Below are positions 20,539 to 29,258 of a DNA stretch of 64,000 bases, one piece after another. The position numbers and the translations under genes were made by a program. Source of the stretch: Bifidobacterium miconisargentati (GTDB lineage Bacteria; Actinomycetota; Actinomycetes; Actinomycetales; Bifidobacteriaceae); assembly GCF_019331675.1 (NCBI RefSeq), contig NZ_JAHBBJ010000007.1, positions 1 through 64,000 of the forward strand, written 5' to 3'. The number at the start of each line of letters is the position of its first letter. The first letter of the stretch is position 1. Below the pieces are notes generated by a model. The model worked only from the letters and a program-made list of their open reading frames with translations, was not told where the DNA came from and did no database searches.

Positions 20539-20591
20539 ATCTCCGGTAGCGAATACTCCGTCGAATGGACGGGGATGGCGCTACCGGAGAT
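20539..20591 (-). terminator. Terminator of the aldo/keto reductase gene
   Basis: A 13-bp perfect stem (ATCTCCGGTAGCG with CGCTACCGGAGAT) is followed, on the minus strand, by TTTCGTTTG. It lies about 120 bases after the aldo/keto reductase stop. Confidence 0.8.
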
Positions 20592-20712
20592 GCTGGATAC
20601 TGGATGAGTCAGTGAGCCGGTTCCCCGGCCAATGTGCGATCGGTTGCGGCTGGACGGGCTCAGACAGCCAAGTAGCCAGATAGCTAGGTAGTCAGGCTAT
20701 ACGCGATCGGTC

Positions 20713-21567
20713 TCACGCCTCCTCGTGCCAATGCGGGTTCTGACCGAAGGTATACCCCTCCGGATTGTCCATCGCGGCGATGTCGCGCATGTCCTGCTCG
20801 TCCAGCGCGAAACCGGTCAGGTCCAGGTTCGCGCGCTGACGTTCGGCGCGCATGGACTTCGGAATCGCCACATCGCCCAGCTGCAGATGCCAGCGCAAGA
20901 TCGCGGCGACAGGTGAGACGCCATGCTTTTCGGCGATGCGCACGATGGTCGAATCCTTCAACATCTGGTTGGCGCGGCCAAGCGGGCTCCATGCCTCGGT
21001 GATGATGCCGTGCGCGTCATCGTAGGCGCGCTGCTCGTTCTGCTGGAAGAACGGATGCAGTTCCACCTGGTTCACGGCCGGGGTGACGCCCGTGGCGCGA
21101 ACCAGCAGATCGATGTGACCGGGCAGGAAGTTGCTCACGCCGATGTGCTTGACGATGCCCTGCTTCTGCGCGTCGACCAGCGCCTGCCACGCCTCCACGA
21201 ACTGGCCCTGCGAGGGGTTCGGCCAATGGATGAGATACAGGTCGATGTAGTCGAGGCCCATGCGCGCCACCGATTCCTCGATGGTCGTCCGCGCCTCGTC
21301 GTACTGGTGGTGGCGGCCCGGCAGCTTCGATGCCACGATAATGTCCTCGCGCGGCACCTCCGACTCGCGGATGGCCTTGCCCACGATGCCCTCGTTCTCA
21401 TAGTTGAACGCGGAATCGATGAGACGGTATCCGACCTCAAGCGCCGACTTGATGGCCTCCACGCCGGCGAAACCGTTGACCTTGTACGTGCCGAAACCGA
21501 TGGCCGGAAGCTCCAGCCCATCATGAGCCTTGCGCACCGGAATCGCCGGTGGTTCCATAAGCGTCAT
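20713..21567 (-). CDS. Aldo/keto reductase, AKR5-like
   Basis: NADPH-dependent carbonyl reductase of 284 residues in the (beta/alpha)8 aldo/keto reductase family. The catalytic tetrad is visible as Asp51, Tyr56, Lys81 and His114 in LIDSAFNYE, ASKLPG and YLIHWPNPSQG. The C-terminal IPKSMRAERQRANLDLTGF is the NADPH-binding loop typical of the 2,5-diketo-gluconate reductase-like group. The substrate is not defined by sequence. ATG 21567 has AAAGGAGCG just upstream; a longer frame to 21717 lacks a ribosome site. A terminator follows the gene. Confidence 0.88.
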   Translation of the reverse strand: MTLMEPPAIPVRKAHDGLELPAIGFGTYKVNGFAGVEAIKSALEVGYRLIDSAFNYENEGIVGKAIRESEVPREDIIVASKLPGRHHQYDEARTTIEESVARMGLDYIDLYLIHWPNPSQGQFVEAWQALVDAQKQGIVKHIGVSNFLPGHIDLLVRATGVTPAVNQVELHPFFQQNEQRAYDDAHGIITEAWSPLGRANQMLKDSTIVRIAEKHGVSPVAAILRWHLQLGDVAIPKSMRAERQRANLDLTGFALDEQDMRDIAAMDNPEGYTFGQNPHWHEEA

Positions 21568-21738
21568 AATCGCTCCTTTGCCGTTGTGCCTGCCCCACAC
21601 GAATGGGTGGGAACCGAGGTTTGCGCCGGGCGGATGCCCTGCCACGCACCACTGTACTCGTCGTGTTCTCGTTAAGCCGGGAGCCGATTGACTGTTGCGG
21701 TATGGCCGGTATGGCATCGAATCGACGGAGGCTTGCCT

Positions 21739-22485
21739 TCAGAACGTGGGCATGTCGAGCGATACGGGAGAAGGTGAGGCGTTACCGTCCATCCCATGCG
21801 CCGTTGGCCGATCGTTGAACCATGCGATGATCTGCGACTCGCTCACCGGATGCAGGTTCCAGGCATCAAGTCCGACGTTGACCGACTCCGGTCGGGCTCC
21901 GTCGGGGGAGAGCTGGTGGGTGTGCCCGTACAGGAGTCTGCGGCCGTCGAACGGCAATGCCTTCCCGCTGTACTTCGCCACGTCGTCGGGCCAGCCGTAT
22001 GCGAGGTCCTCCCGGTATGGGAAGTGCGAGAGATTGACCGCGCCGAGGCCCGCGATCGTGGCTGAACCGTTGGCCTCGAGCGTCTCGAACAGGTTGCGTG
22101 CCGGGCGGTCGTCGATCCACCAGTTGTCATGGTTGCCGATGACGCCGTGCAGGTGCCTGCATCTGAGCTCCCGCAGACAGGCCTTGAGATGGTTCAGGGA
22201 GGTGCGGAAACCGATATCACCGAGGATCCAGAGTTCGTCATCCGGTCCGACTGAAGCGTTGATGTTGTCAATGACCGCTTGATCATGTGCGTCGGTATCG
22301 GCTGCTTCGCGGAAGGTGAGACCCGAATCGAGCGTGGTCTGCCTGGCCCAGTCCTCGGCGGCTTTGCGGCCATGGACATGCAGGATGTCCCGATAGGTCA
22401 AACCGTTCGGATCGAACGTAGTGAACCCGCGCAGCACCGTGACCAGAGGATGTCCGAAATGCGTGTCCGTGGTGAAGTATTGCAT
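21739..22485 (-). CDS. Calcineurin-like metallophosphoesterase
   Basis: The 248-residue protein has all the metal-binding blocks in order: DTHFGH near the N-terminus, GDIGF, GNHDNW and GHTHQ. These bind a dinuclear metal centre that cleaves phosphoesters. Family members of this size act on nucleotides or unknown small phosphoesters in the cytoplasm. ATG 22485 is chosen because homology begins at MQYFTTDTHFGHP and AAGGAAAA lies upstream; an in-frame extension of 61 Pro/Ser/Arg-rich residues to 22668 is probably not translated. The C-terminal end is variable. Confidence 0.85.
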   Translation of the reverse strand: MQYFTTDTHFGHPLVTVLRGFTTFDPNGLTYRDILHVHGRKAAEDWARQTTLDSGLTFREAADTDAHDQAVIDNINASVGPDDELWILGDIGFRTSLNHLKACLRELRCRHLHGVIGNHDNWWIDDRPARNLFETLEANGSATIAGLGAVNLSHFPYREDLAYGWPDDVAKYSGKALPFDGRRLLYGHTHQLSPDGARPESVNVGLDAWNLHPVSESQIIAWFNDRPTAHGMDGNASPSPVSLDMPTF

Positions 22486-23053
22486 TGTTTTCCTTCGCTC
22501 CTTCCTGGCAGTTGACGCTCGCGGCTGCGGCTTCGATGCATCCGTTCCAGCTTCCAGAATAGGTGTGCGCGGTGGCTTTGGGAGGACGTCGGCATGATTC
22601 CGGTCAATTGGAAGGGAAGGCGGGTGGTTTTTGTCTTCGGGCATCTTCTGGCGGGTAATTGTAGGCACTTGATGACGGAAATACCGCGTTTGGCGGGTCG
22701 TCGGCGGGGCGGATTCGTTGCCTAATGCCCGATTTGCCGCGGAGAGGGAGTGCTGACGCGGCGAACATGGCGGTAGGTATCGGATTCGCCTCGCTGAATA
22801 CCTGTGAACGGAGCGAATCCGCTATCGAATGACTGATTCGCTGTGCTGCGGAGTCGGACAGCGCGGCAAAACGGTTGGCATATGACCGTCCAGCCCCTCG
22901 GATACCGCCCTCGGCGGGGTGATTCAGTCATTTTGTGCCGGAAACGCCACGCTGAATTGCGATTGCCGGTCTGCGTCCGGGCAGTCCAAGTCGGAATCAG
23001 GGGAGACGAGGATTTGGTTTTAAGCTGTCAGTATCACGGATTCCACGGGAAGG
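22486..23053. other. 568-base intergenic region, no gene supported
   Basis: This divergent region must contain the promoters of the metallophosphoesterase and the CmpB-like gene. An 8-bp dyad GGATTCGC / GCGAATCC lies around 22781-22818. Otherwise I see no hairpin with a T run, no riboswitch and no frame with a ribosome site. Confidence 0.4.
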
Positions 23054-23803
23054 ATGCACATGGAAACGTTGCCGGCACTGCTGCTGGTCATGGCACGATG
23101 GTTCCTCTACTGGACGGCGTACTCATTCGTGGGCTGGGCATGGGAGACGATGCTCAGCGTGGTGCTGCGCAAACGGTTCGAGGACCGCGGCATGCTCAAC
23201 GGACCGATTTGCCCCATCTACGGTTTCGGCGCCCTCCTGGTGCTGGGACTGCTGCATGACGTGCATGATCCGGTTCCGCTGTTCCTTTCCAGCGGCGTGA
23301 TCGCCTGTACGTTGGAGTACGCATCATCGTGGGCCATCGAGAAGCTGTACCATGTGCGGTTCTGGGATTACACGGGCAAACCGTTCAACATCAACGGTCG
23401 CGTGTACCTCAACGGATTCCTGGCATTCGGAGCCGGGGCCACTGCCGTGGTGCTGGTGGTCCAGCCGTGGATGACGGCCATCGTGGAATCATGGCCGAAC
23501 CTCATGACCGGCATCGCGGCGTCCATGCTGTTCGTGGCCGCGGCGGTGGATTGGGCGATCACTCAGGCCGGTCTGCACAGCTTCGACTCCCGCCTCGCGC
23601 GCGTCTCCGAACAGATCAAGATGCTCAAGCTCGAACAGATCGAAGCTATCGACACGCGCATCGACATGGCCGACGAGATGCTTACCCGCGCGCTCAGCTG
23701 GCAGCAGCGCCGACTGGTGCGCATCTTCCCGGGCCTCACCTCGCTGCGCAACCCGGACGTCGCCTCCCGCATCCGCCGAATACTGGAGCGTCGCGGCTGG
23801 TGA
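23054..23803 (+). CDS. Putative membrane protein, CmpB/DUF1113 family
   Basis: The protein of about 249 residues has several hydrophobic helices: residues 8-33 (LLLVMARWFLYWTAYSFVGWAWE), then LNGPICPIYGFGALLVLGLL, VIACTLEYASSWAIEKLY and VYLNGFLAFGAGATAVVLVV. A basic C-terminal tail follows. The LNGPICPIYGFG block, the EY helix and WDY are the hallmarks of the CmpB-like putative transporter family (PF06541), whose function is unknown. ATG 23054 and ATG 23060 are both possible; GGGAAGGA fits 23060 slightly better. No ABC ATPase is adjacent despite the family name. Confidence 0.8.
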   Translation: MHMETLPALLLVMARWFLYWTAYSFVGWAWETMLSVVLRKRFEDRGMLNGPICPIYGFGALLVLGLLHDVHDPVPLFLSSGVIACTLEYASSWAIEKLYHVRFWDYTGKPFNINGRVYLNGFLAFGAGATAVVLVVQPWMTAIVESWPNLMTGIAASMLFVAAAVDWAITQAGLHSFDSRLARVSEQIKMLKLEQIEAIDTRIDMADEMLTRALSWQQRRLVRIFPGLTSLRNPDVASRIRRILERRGW

Positions 23804-23954
23804 CGGTGTCCGGTGTCCGGTGAGGCCCGATTCGCCCGGTATGGATACCTGACATGGCGGATACGCCCGATATCGGAGCGATTATGCCCGCGAATGCCAT
23901 ATTCCCAGCTCGACCCTCGACCTGCCGGCATGCGCAACGTATAATGGTCGGCGT

Positions 23955-24100
23955 TGCAGGGGAACCCTCACCGGAAGCAAACGTGCGGACGTATGAACGG
24001 ACCGCAGCATCCAGCGGCCAAAACGCCAGCCGTCCGGCGGGTTGAGAAAGGCCCGGCCTGACCCTTGGAACCTGTTGGCCAACACCATCGAAGGGAGCAA
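23955..24100 (+). promoter_or_regulatory. TPP riboswitch (THI element)
   Basis: Conserved blocks of the thiamine pyrophosphate aptamer are in order: GCAGGGGAACCCTCACC at 23956-23972, GGGTTGAGAAAGGCCC at 24039-24054, CTGACCCTTGGAACCTG at 24058-24074 and ACACCATCGAAGGGAGC at 24082-24098. The stretch between the first two blocks is about 66 bases and forms an enlarged P3 arm. The closing stem TTGC/GCAA takes in the AAGGGAG ribosome site of tenA, so control at translation is likely. Confidence 0.9.
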
Positions 24101-24106
24101 TCACCT

Positions 24107-24850
24107 ATGACTTTCGACGCATCCGCATTCGGACCAATCACGCTCGACCATATCCCGCCGTTCGCGCAGCACCTGCGCGAGGCCGCCGACCAGGTGTGGG
24201 AGGAAGGCTACAACCAGTCGTTCCTGCGCGAGCTCGGCAACGGCACGCTCGCCCGCGAGAAGTTCGCGTTCTACCTGCTGCAGGACTACCGCTACCTCAA
24301 TGACTACGCCAAGGTCCACGCGCTTGCACTCACCAAGACTCAGGACCCGGAGATCATGCGGTTCATGGCCGACGTGCAGAACGGCATCTTCAACGTGGAG
24401 TCCGCCATGCACCGCAAGTACATGGCCAGCTACGGCATCAGCGCCGAGGAGATGAACAACGTCCGCCAGTCCGCGTTCGCCCGTGCTTACACCTCCAACA
24501 TCCTCGCCATCGCCTACGGCAATCCGCTCGTCGATGTCCTGGTGGGCGTGCTGCCGTGCGCCTGGGTGTACGCCGACTATGGCCAGCGTCTCGCCCACGA
24601 ATTCGCCGACACGCTTGACGCCAACCCGTACAAGAGCTGGGTCGACATGTACAAAACCGAGGAGTTCTGGAGCTCGTCCGCATGGCTCATCGCGCACATC
24701 GAGCAGCTGGCGGAGGGCCTGAGCGAGGAGCGCAAGGCCGAGCTGACCGATATCTTCGTCACCGGCGTGCAGAACGAATACATGTTCTGGGCCTCCGCCT
24801 ACGACATGCAGTACTCCTGGAAGCCGGAGTGGGACGCACCGCGCGCGTGA
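24107..24850 (+). CDS. tenA: Aminopyrimidine aminohydrolase / thiaminase II (TenA)
   Basis: TenA hydrolyses 4-amino-5-aminomethyl-2-methylpyrimidine, a breakdown product of thiamine, to the hydroxymethyl pyrimidine precursor, and so salvages thiamine in the cytoplasm. The 247-residue all-helical protein carries the family patterns FYLLQDYRYLNDYAK, the active-site Cys151 in VLPCAWVYADYG and the catalytic Glu224 in VQNEYMFWAS. The ATG at 24107 has AAGGGAG directly within the 3' side of the TPP riboswitch. No other thiamine gene is in the window. It converges on the esterase gene with a 6-base gap. Confidence 0.93.
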   Translation: MTFDASAFGPITLDHIPPFAQHLREAADQVWEEGYNQSFLRELGNGTLAREKFAFYLLQDYRYLNDYAKVHALALTKTQDPEIMRFMADVQNGIFNVESAMHRKYMASYGISAEEMNNVRQSAFARAYTSNILAIAYGNPLVDVLVGVLPCAWVYADYGQRLAHEFADTLDANPYKSWVDMYKTEEFWSSSAWLIAHIEQLAEGLSEERKAELTDIFVTGVQNEYMFWASAYDMQYSWKPEWDAPRA

Positions 24851-24856
24851 CGCCGG

Positions 24857-25588
24857 CTACAGCGACCGCACGAAAGCGCGGATGTCTCTGATTTCCTCGT
24901 CGCAGATGGCGTGGCCCATGCCGGGGTAGCCGTGATAGTCGAGGTGGCCCGCGTCGTCGAGCACCTGACGTGCGGTGCATTGGTCGAGCAGCGGAATCGT
25001 GTGGTCGTTCGAGCCATAGGCCAGGAAGAAGCGGGTCGGTGAATCCAGCCGGGCTGCTTCCTCGCCTTTGAAGGACGGGCTCAGCAGCACCGCCGCATCG
25101 AACAGGTCGGGATACGCTTTGACCATCCGATACGACAGGTACCCGCCCTGCGAGAAGCCGACCAGCACCTTCTTGCGATGCGCGAACATCGGGGAGTCCA
25201 ACAGCTGCGTCACAGCCTCGCCGACCGCCGAGCATTCGCGGCGACGCTCCTCGGCGCTGCACCCATCGGGATACCAGTAGGTGCCACCCATATAGGGCCG
25301 GTCGTACGTGCCGCGGAACGACAAATAGCTTGGTTCGATTGCGGATTCGGCGGGCGATTCGGTCGGTGCCGCGGCGTTGGCCGAATCGGTTTCGGTGGCT
25401 GCGTCATTCGCGCCGTCTGCGTTGGCCGCAGAATGCATCGTGCGGTCCGCACCATTCGTCGCGCGGTCCGCATACACCGCGTCGATGATGCGCACCATCT
25501 CGCTTTCGTCATTGCCATACCCATGGAACATCACGAACAGTGGATCGCTGCCGCCCGCGTTGATCTGACTGGTCATCCGAAGACGCAT
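24857..25588 (-). CDS. Phospholipase/carboxylesterase family alpha/beta hydrolase
   Basis: A serine hydrolase of 243 residues with the triad Ser146 (VGFSQGGY), Asp195 (GSNDHTIP) and His226 (GMGHAI), plus the oxyanion region FHGYGNDESE. It belongs to the carboxylesterase/lysophospholipase group (PF02230). Between the first and second strands there is a low-complexity insert (about residues 42-83) rich in Ala, Asn, Asp, Thr and Ser, not usual for the family. It is predicted to be cytoplasmic. The substrate is unknown. Confidence 0.83.
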   Translation of the reverse strand: MRLRMTSQINAGGSDPLFVMFHGYGNDESEMVRIIDAVYADRATNGADRTMHSAANADGANDAATETDSANAAAPTESPAESAIEPSYLSFRGTYDRPYMGGTYWYPDGCSAEERRRECSAVGEAVTQLLDSPMFAHRKKVLVGFSQGGYLSYRMVKAYPDLFDAAVLLSPSFKGEEAARLDSPTRFFLAYGSNDHTIPLLDQCTARQVLDDAGHLDYHGYPGMGHAICDEEIRDIRAFVRSL

Positions 25589-25855
25589 AGTGAATCACCT
25601 CTTAACCAGCGAGTGTAGCCGGTCATCCGCAGTCTTGGATGGGTCTTATCAGACCATCGAATGCATGGAGGCTTCGAAGATTCGCGGCGGCCGGATTAAT
25701 GCGGAATACTGCTGAATTGCTGAGCGTGAAGCATTCGCTACCGTGTAGTATGCACATGCCTGAAGAGAAATCACGTCGCTTATTTTAAGTCTATTTTAAA
25801 TACTGGTGGAAACTGATAATATTGCAAATACATTTGCGATAGGGTTGGTGAAGTG

Positions 25856-27097
25856 ATGATTGGTCGACCGCAGTACTTGCAAAAACTTGACGCATGGAAA
25901 GACCGTTACGTAGTCAAAGTAATTACCGGAGTGCGTCGATGCGGCAAGTCCACGCTGATGCTGCTGTGGAAGCAACGGCTTATAGAACACTATGGTGTTG
26001 CTCCGGAATCCATAGTGCACATCAATCTTGAGCTGTTGGAAAACGAGCCGTTACTTGAATACCATCATTTGTATGAGGAGATTCTTCGTCGATGTGGGGC
26101 CCGGTCGGGAACATCTTTCGGACTGACGACAGGCCGATACTATGTGCTCATTGACGAGATCCAGAACGTGCCGGACTTCCAAAAAACGCTTGACAGCCTG
26201 CAAGCCAGAGGGGACATCGATCTGTACATCACCGGATCGAATGCCATGCTGCTTTCTGGAACATTGGCAACCCTGATTTCCGGCCGATCCATGGAAATAT
26301 CCATGACGCCTTTGTCGTTCGCCGAATATTGGAGCGCGCGTGCCGGGGACGGTCTGTCTATGCAACGTGCATGGTCGGAATATCTGCATGATGGCGCGCT
26401 TCCTGCTACGGTTGGGTTTTCCGGTGACGAGACGATGCTGCATGACTATCTTGACGGCATTCTCAATACCGTATTGTTCAAAGATGTAGCTGCACGCCTT
26501 GGTGTTTCCAATATCGCCGCATTGGAAACAGTGACTCGTTACCTATTCGATAATGTGGGCAATCTGGTGAATCCCAAATCGATTGCGGATGCCATGACTT
26601 CGATGGGAACGAAGATATCATCACCCACGGTGTCCAATTATCTGGAAGGATTGGTGGCGGCATTCATCTTCTACCCGGTACAGCGTTATGATGTCAAAGG
26701 CAAGCGTGCATTACGGCAGGAACGCAAGTATTACGCTGTGGATCTCGGTATACGGCGAGTGCTTTGCTCCAATAAAGTCCGCGACACCGGGCGTTTGCTG
26801 GAGAATGTGGTATTTCTCGAACTGATGCGCCGCGAAGGTGACGTCTACGTTGGGCAAGGCGCAGGTGGCGAAATCGATTTCATCACCAACGGTGCGGGAG
26901 GACCCCGGTATTACCAAGTCAGTGAGTCAGTGCATGACCCGAATACATTGGAACGTGAATTGTCATCACTGCGCGCGGTGCGGGACAACTATCCGAAAAT
27001 GCTGATTACGTTGGACGACGAACGTCCGATCTCTCATGAGGGAATACAGCAGATATATGCTTTGGACTGGCTGCTGAGCAATGAGCGGGAAGCATGA
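25856..27097 (+). CDS. AAA-family ATPase with C-terminal DUF4143 domain
   Basis: The 413-residue protein has Walker A in VITGVRRCGKSTLM, Walker B in YYVLIDEIQNV and a sensor in DLYITGSNAMLLSG. The C-terminal half (around RLLENVVFLELMRR and VYVGQGAGGEIDFITN) is a DUF4143 domain with a PD-(D/E)xK-like GEIDF core. Such proteins are common, scattered and of unknown function. Start at ATG 25856, or GTG 25853 in frame. The gene and its upstream region (25589-25852, which has AT-rich stretches and no other feature) are clearly lower in GC and use rarer codons than the neighbours, a sign of transfer. Confidence 0.85.
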   Translation: MIGRPQYLQKLDAWKDRYVVKVITGVRRCGKSTLMLLWKQRLIEHYGVAPESIVHINLELLENEPLLEYHHLYEEILRRCGARSGTSFGLTTGRYYVLIDEIQNVPDFQKTLDSLQARGDIDLYITGSNAMLLSGTLATLISGRSMEISMTPLSFAEYWSARAGDGLSMQRAWSEYLHDGALPATVGFSGDETMLHDYLDGILNTVLFKDVAARLGVSNIAALETVTRYLFDNVGNLVNPKSIADAMTSMGTKISSPTVSNYLEGLVAAFIFYPVQRYDVKGKRALRQERKYYAVDLGIRRVLCSNKVRDTGRLLENVVFLELMRREGDVYVGQGAGGEIDFITNGAGGPRYYQVSESVHDPNTLERELSSLRAVRDNYPKMLITLDDERPISHEGIQQIYALDWLLSNEREA

Positions 27098-27231
27098 GTA
27101 TGGGGAATGCTTCAGTATGCTGTCCGTCGGCGCGAAGCAGGACCATGAGCAATTCTCCCGCGCCGGCATTACACTAAAACGGTTTTCCGGGTTTCCGCAT
27201 CGGAACGGATTGAACACTTCAAGGAGGGACT

Positions 27232-28311
27232 ATGGTCAGGCGCGGGCCGCTGGGCGCGGGGGAGAAGGTGCAGTTCACCGACCGCAAGGGCAAGAAGATC
27301 ACCGATCAGCTGGTGACCGGCGGGTCCACGCAGACCGAGCACGGGCTCATCCTGCATGACAGCGTGATCGGTCAGTCCGAGGGTGCCGTGATCGTGACCG
27401 TGCACGCCAAGCGCGAGGCGCAGGTCAACCAGGTCTACCCGGAGAAGGACAAGAACAAGCCGTGGAAGTCCTCACGCGCGATCGGCGGCTGGGAGTATGC
27501 GGTGATGCGCCCGCGTCTGGCCGATTATGTGCTGTCCATGCCGCGTGGCGCGCAGATCATGTACCCCAAGGACATCGCGCAGGTGATCCAGCTCGGCGAC
27601 ATCCGTTCCGGCATGCGCGTGCTGGAATCCGGTGCGGGCTCGGGCGCAATGAGCGTGAACCTGCTCGACGCCGTGGGGGAGTCCGGCCACCTGACCACCA
27701 TCGAGCTGCGCGCCGAATTCGCGCGCGTGGCCCAAGCTAACGCCACGCTCTATTACGGCGAGCAGCCGGCCTGGTGGGATCTGAAGACCGGCGACTTCGA
27801 CTCCGTGGCCGCCGAACTGCCCGAACACTGGTACGACCGCATCATGCTGGACATGCTCGACCCGTGGAACCGTCTTGAACAGGCGTACCGCGTGATCGCC
27901 CCCGGCGGCGTGCTCGTGGCATACGTGACCACCACCACGCAGATGAGCCGCATGGCCGAGGCCCTGCGCGCGGCCGGCTGCTGGACCGAACCACAGATTC
28001 AGGAGACGTTGGAGCGTACGTGGAAGGCGCAGGGACTCGCCGTGCGTCCGGATCATCAGATGATCGGCCACACCGGCTTCCTCGTGGTTTCGCGCGCGAT
28101 GGCTCTCGGATTCGAGGCGCTGAAGAAGCGCGAACGCTACTCCAAGGACACCGTCACCGACGTGGACGAGCTGACCGACGAGCAGCGCGAGGCCCGTCTG
28201 GAGGAGCTGGAGCTGCGTGACATATCCGACCACAAGCTGCGCAAGGTGCTGCGCGACCTCGATCGTCAGGTCGGTGCGCTCGGCGAGATCGGCGGCGAAT
28301 CGGACGAATGA
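27232..28311 (+). CDS. trmI: tRNA (adenine-58-N1)-methyltransferase
   Basis: TrmI methylates A58 in the T-loop of tRNAs with S-adenosylmethionine. The 359-residue protein has an N-terminal beta-barrel (GPLGAGEKVQFTDRKGKK), the conserved MPRGAQIMYPKDIAQVI lead-in, the SAM motif VLESGAGSGAMSVNLL, acidic residues in LTTIELRAEF, and DRIMLDMLDPW as motif IV. The C-terminal tail is charged and longer than minimal homologues. AAGGAGGG precedes the ATG. In many actinobacteria this gene sits before the proteasome ATPase gene arc; that neighbour is absent here. Confidence 0.92.
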   Translation: MVRRGPLGAGEKVQFTDRKGKKITDQLVTGGSTQTEHGLILHDSVIGQSEGAVIVTVHAKREAQVNQVYPEKDKNKPWKSSRAIGGWEYAVMRPRLADYVLSMPRGAQIMYPKDIAQVIQLGDIRSGMRVLESGAGSGAMSVNLLDAVGESGHLTTIELRAEFARVAQANATLYYGEQPAWWDLKTGDFDSVAAELPEHWYDRIMLDMLDPWNRLEQAYRVIAPGGVLVAYVTTTTQMSRMAEALRAAGCWTEPQIQETLERTWKAQGLAVRPDHQMIGHTGFLVVSRAMALGFEALKKRERYSKDTVTDVDELTDEQREARLEELELRDISDHKLRKVLRDLDRQVGALGEIGGESDE

Positions 28312-28515
28312 CGAATGCGATACCCCCCTACGCGCCCCGATATTTTCACGGATGTCCGCACTCGCCTATGATGGTAGGACACGAATAATCGAATGAGCGG
28401 CCCGCTGTGCGATGCGTATGGCGGGCGGCCGCAGTGCGACGGTAACACATGCCCGTGCGATGCCATGCATGTATGCGTTGCTGTCGCGCAATCGGGCCCT
28501 CGAAGGGAGCCATTG

Positions 28516-29073
28516 ATGGGTATCAAGCTGAGCAAAGTCGCCAAGGCGGCCAAGAAGTACGAGCATATCCTCGTCATCATGCGCCACGCCAAGGCGGAGC
28601 CGTTCGGCGAGAAGGGCGATGTGGAGCGCCGGCTCACGGACAAGGGCCTCAAGCAGGCGAAGATCGTGGGCAAGGGTCTGGAGGAGCTGGGTCTGAAGCC
28701 CGACCAGATTTCCTGCTCCGCGGCCACCCGTACGCGCCAGACGCTCGACCGCATGCTCAAGATCTTCGGCGACGACCCGATCGTGGACTACCGCATCAAC
28801 CTGTACGACGGCGGTGTGCAGTCCGTGTTCGACGAGCTCGCCCACGTCAAGCCCAAGATTCGCGTCTTCATGATCGTGGGACACGAGCCCACCGTCTCCA
28901 TCGCCTCCCAGTGGCTGGCCTCCGCCGATTCCGACGCCGAACGCCTCGACCTGCTCAACCTCGGCCTATCGCCGGCCGGTGTGGTGATCATGGGCTCCAA
29001 CAAGCCGTTCGACGAATGGCAGGTGCACAGCGGCGATCTGCTCGCGGTGATCAACGTCAAGGATTTCGACTGA
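28516..29073 (+). CDS. SixA-type histidine phosphatase
   Basis: Histidine phosphatase superfamily member of 185 residues with the RHG-like motif RHAKAE (catalytic His24) and the second histidine His123 in VGHEPTVS. Short proteins of this form belong to the SixA group, which removes phosphate from phosphohistidine proteins or small phosphoesters. The real target is unknown. GAAGGGAG lies before ATG 28516. The 204 bases upstream hold no other feature I can support. Confidence 0.85.
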   Translation: MGIKLSKVAKAAKKYEHILVIMRHAKAEPFGEKGDVERRLTDKGLKQAKIVGKGLEELGLKPDQISCSAATRTRQTLDRMLKIFGDDPIVDYRINLYDGGVQSVFDELAHVKPKIRVFMIVGHEPTVSIASQWLASADSDAERLDLLNLGLSPAGVVIMGSNKPFDEWQVHSGDLLAVINVKDFD

Positions 29074-29100
29074 TTCGTCTCTTCTGTCTGGAGCCGGAGA

Positions 29101-29148
29101 CTTCTCTCAATCTGCTTATGCGGACAGTTCCCCTCGACGAGGGGAACC
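29101..29148 (-). repeat. Bipartite palindromic repeat, copy 7 (diverged)
   Basis: Diverged reverse copy. Hairpin A reads GTTCCCCTCGACGAGGGGAAC, with a C-to-T and a matching G-to-A change that keep the pairing. Confidence 0.7.
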
Positions 29149-29258
29149 AAGGGTGATATAAGTATTTCCTATAACGACACCCAGCACTTTCTTATGGGCT
29201 TGAAACGCCGATGGTTTGATACCCTAATCGGGTTACGAACGCATACATTGGAGGATTC

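Noticed and set aside
25325..25340. GGTTCGATTGC, resembling a tRNA T-loop
   Set aside because: It lies in the esterase coding region and no cloverleaf can be formed around it.
29149..29258. A SAM or cobalamin riboswitch before metE
   Set aside because: None of the conserved boxes of these aptamers is seen in the 110 bases between the repeat and the start codon.
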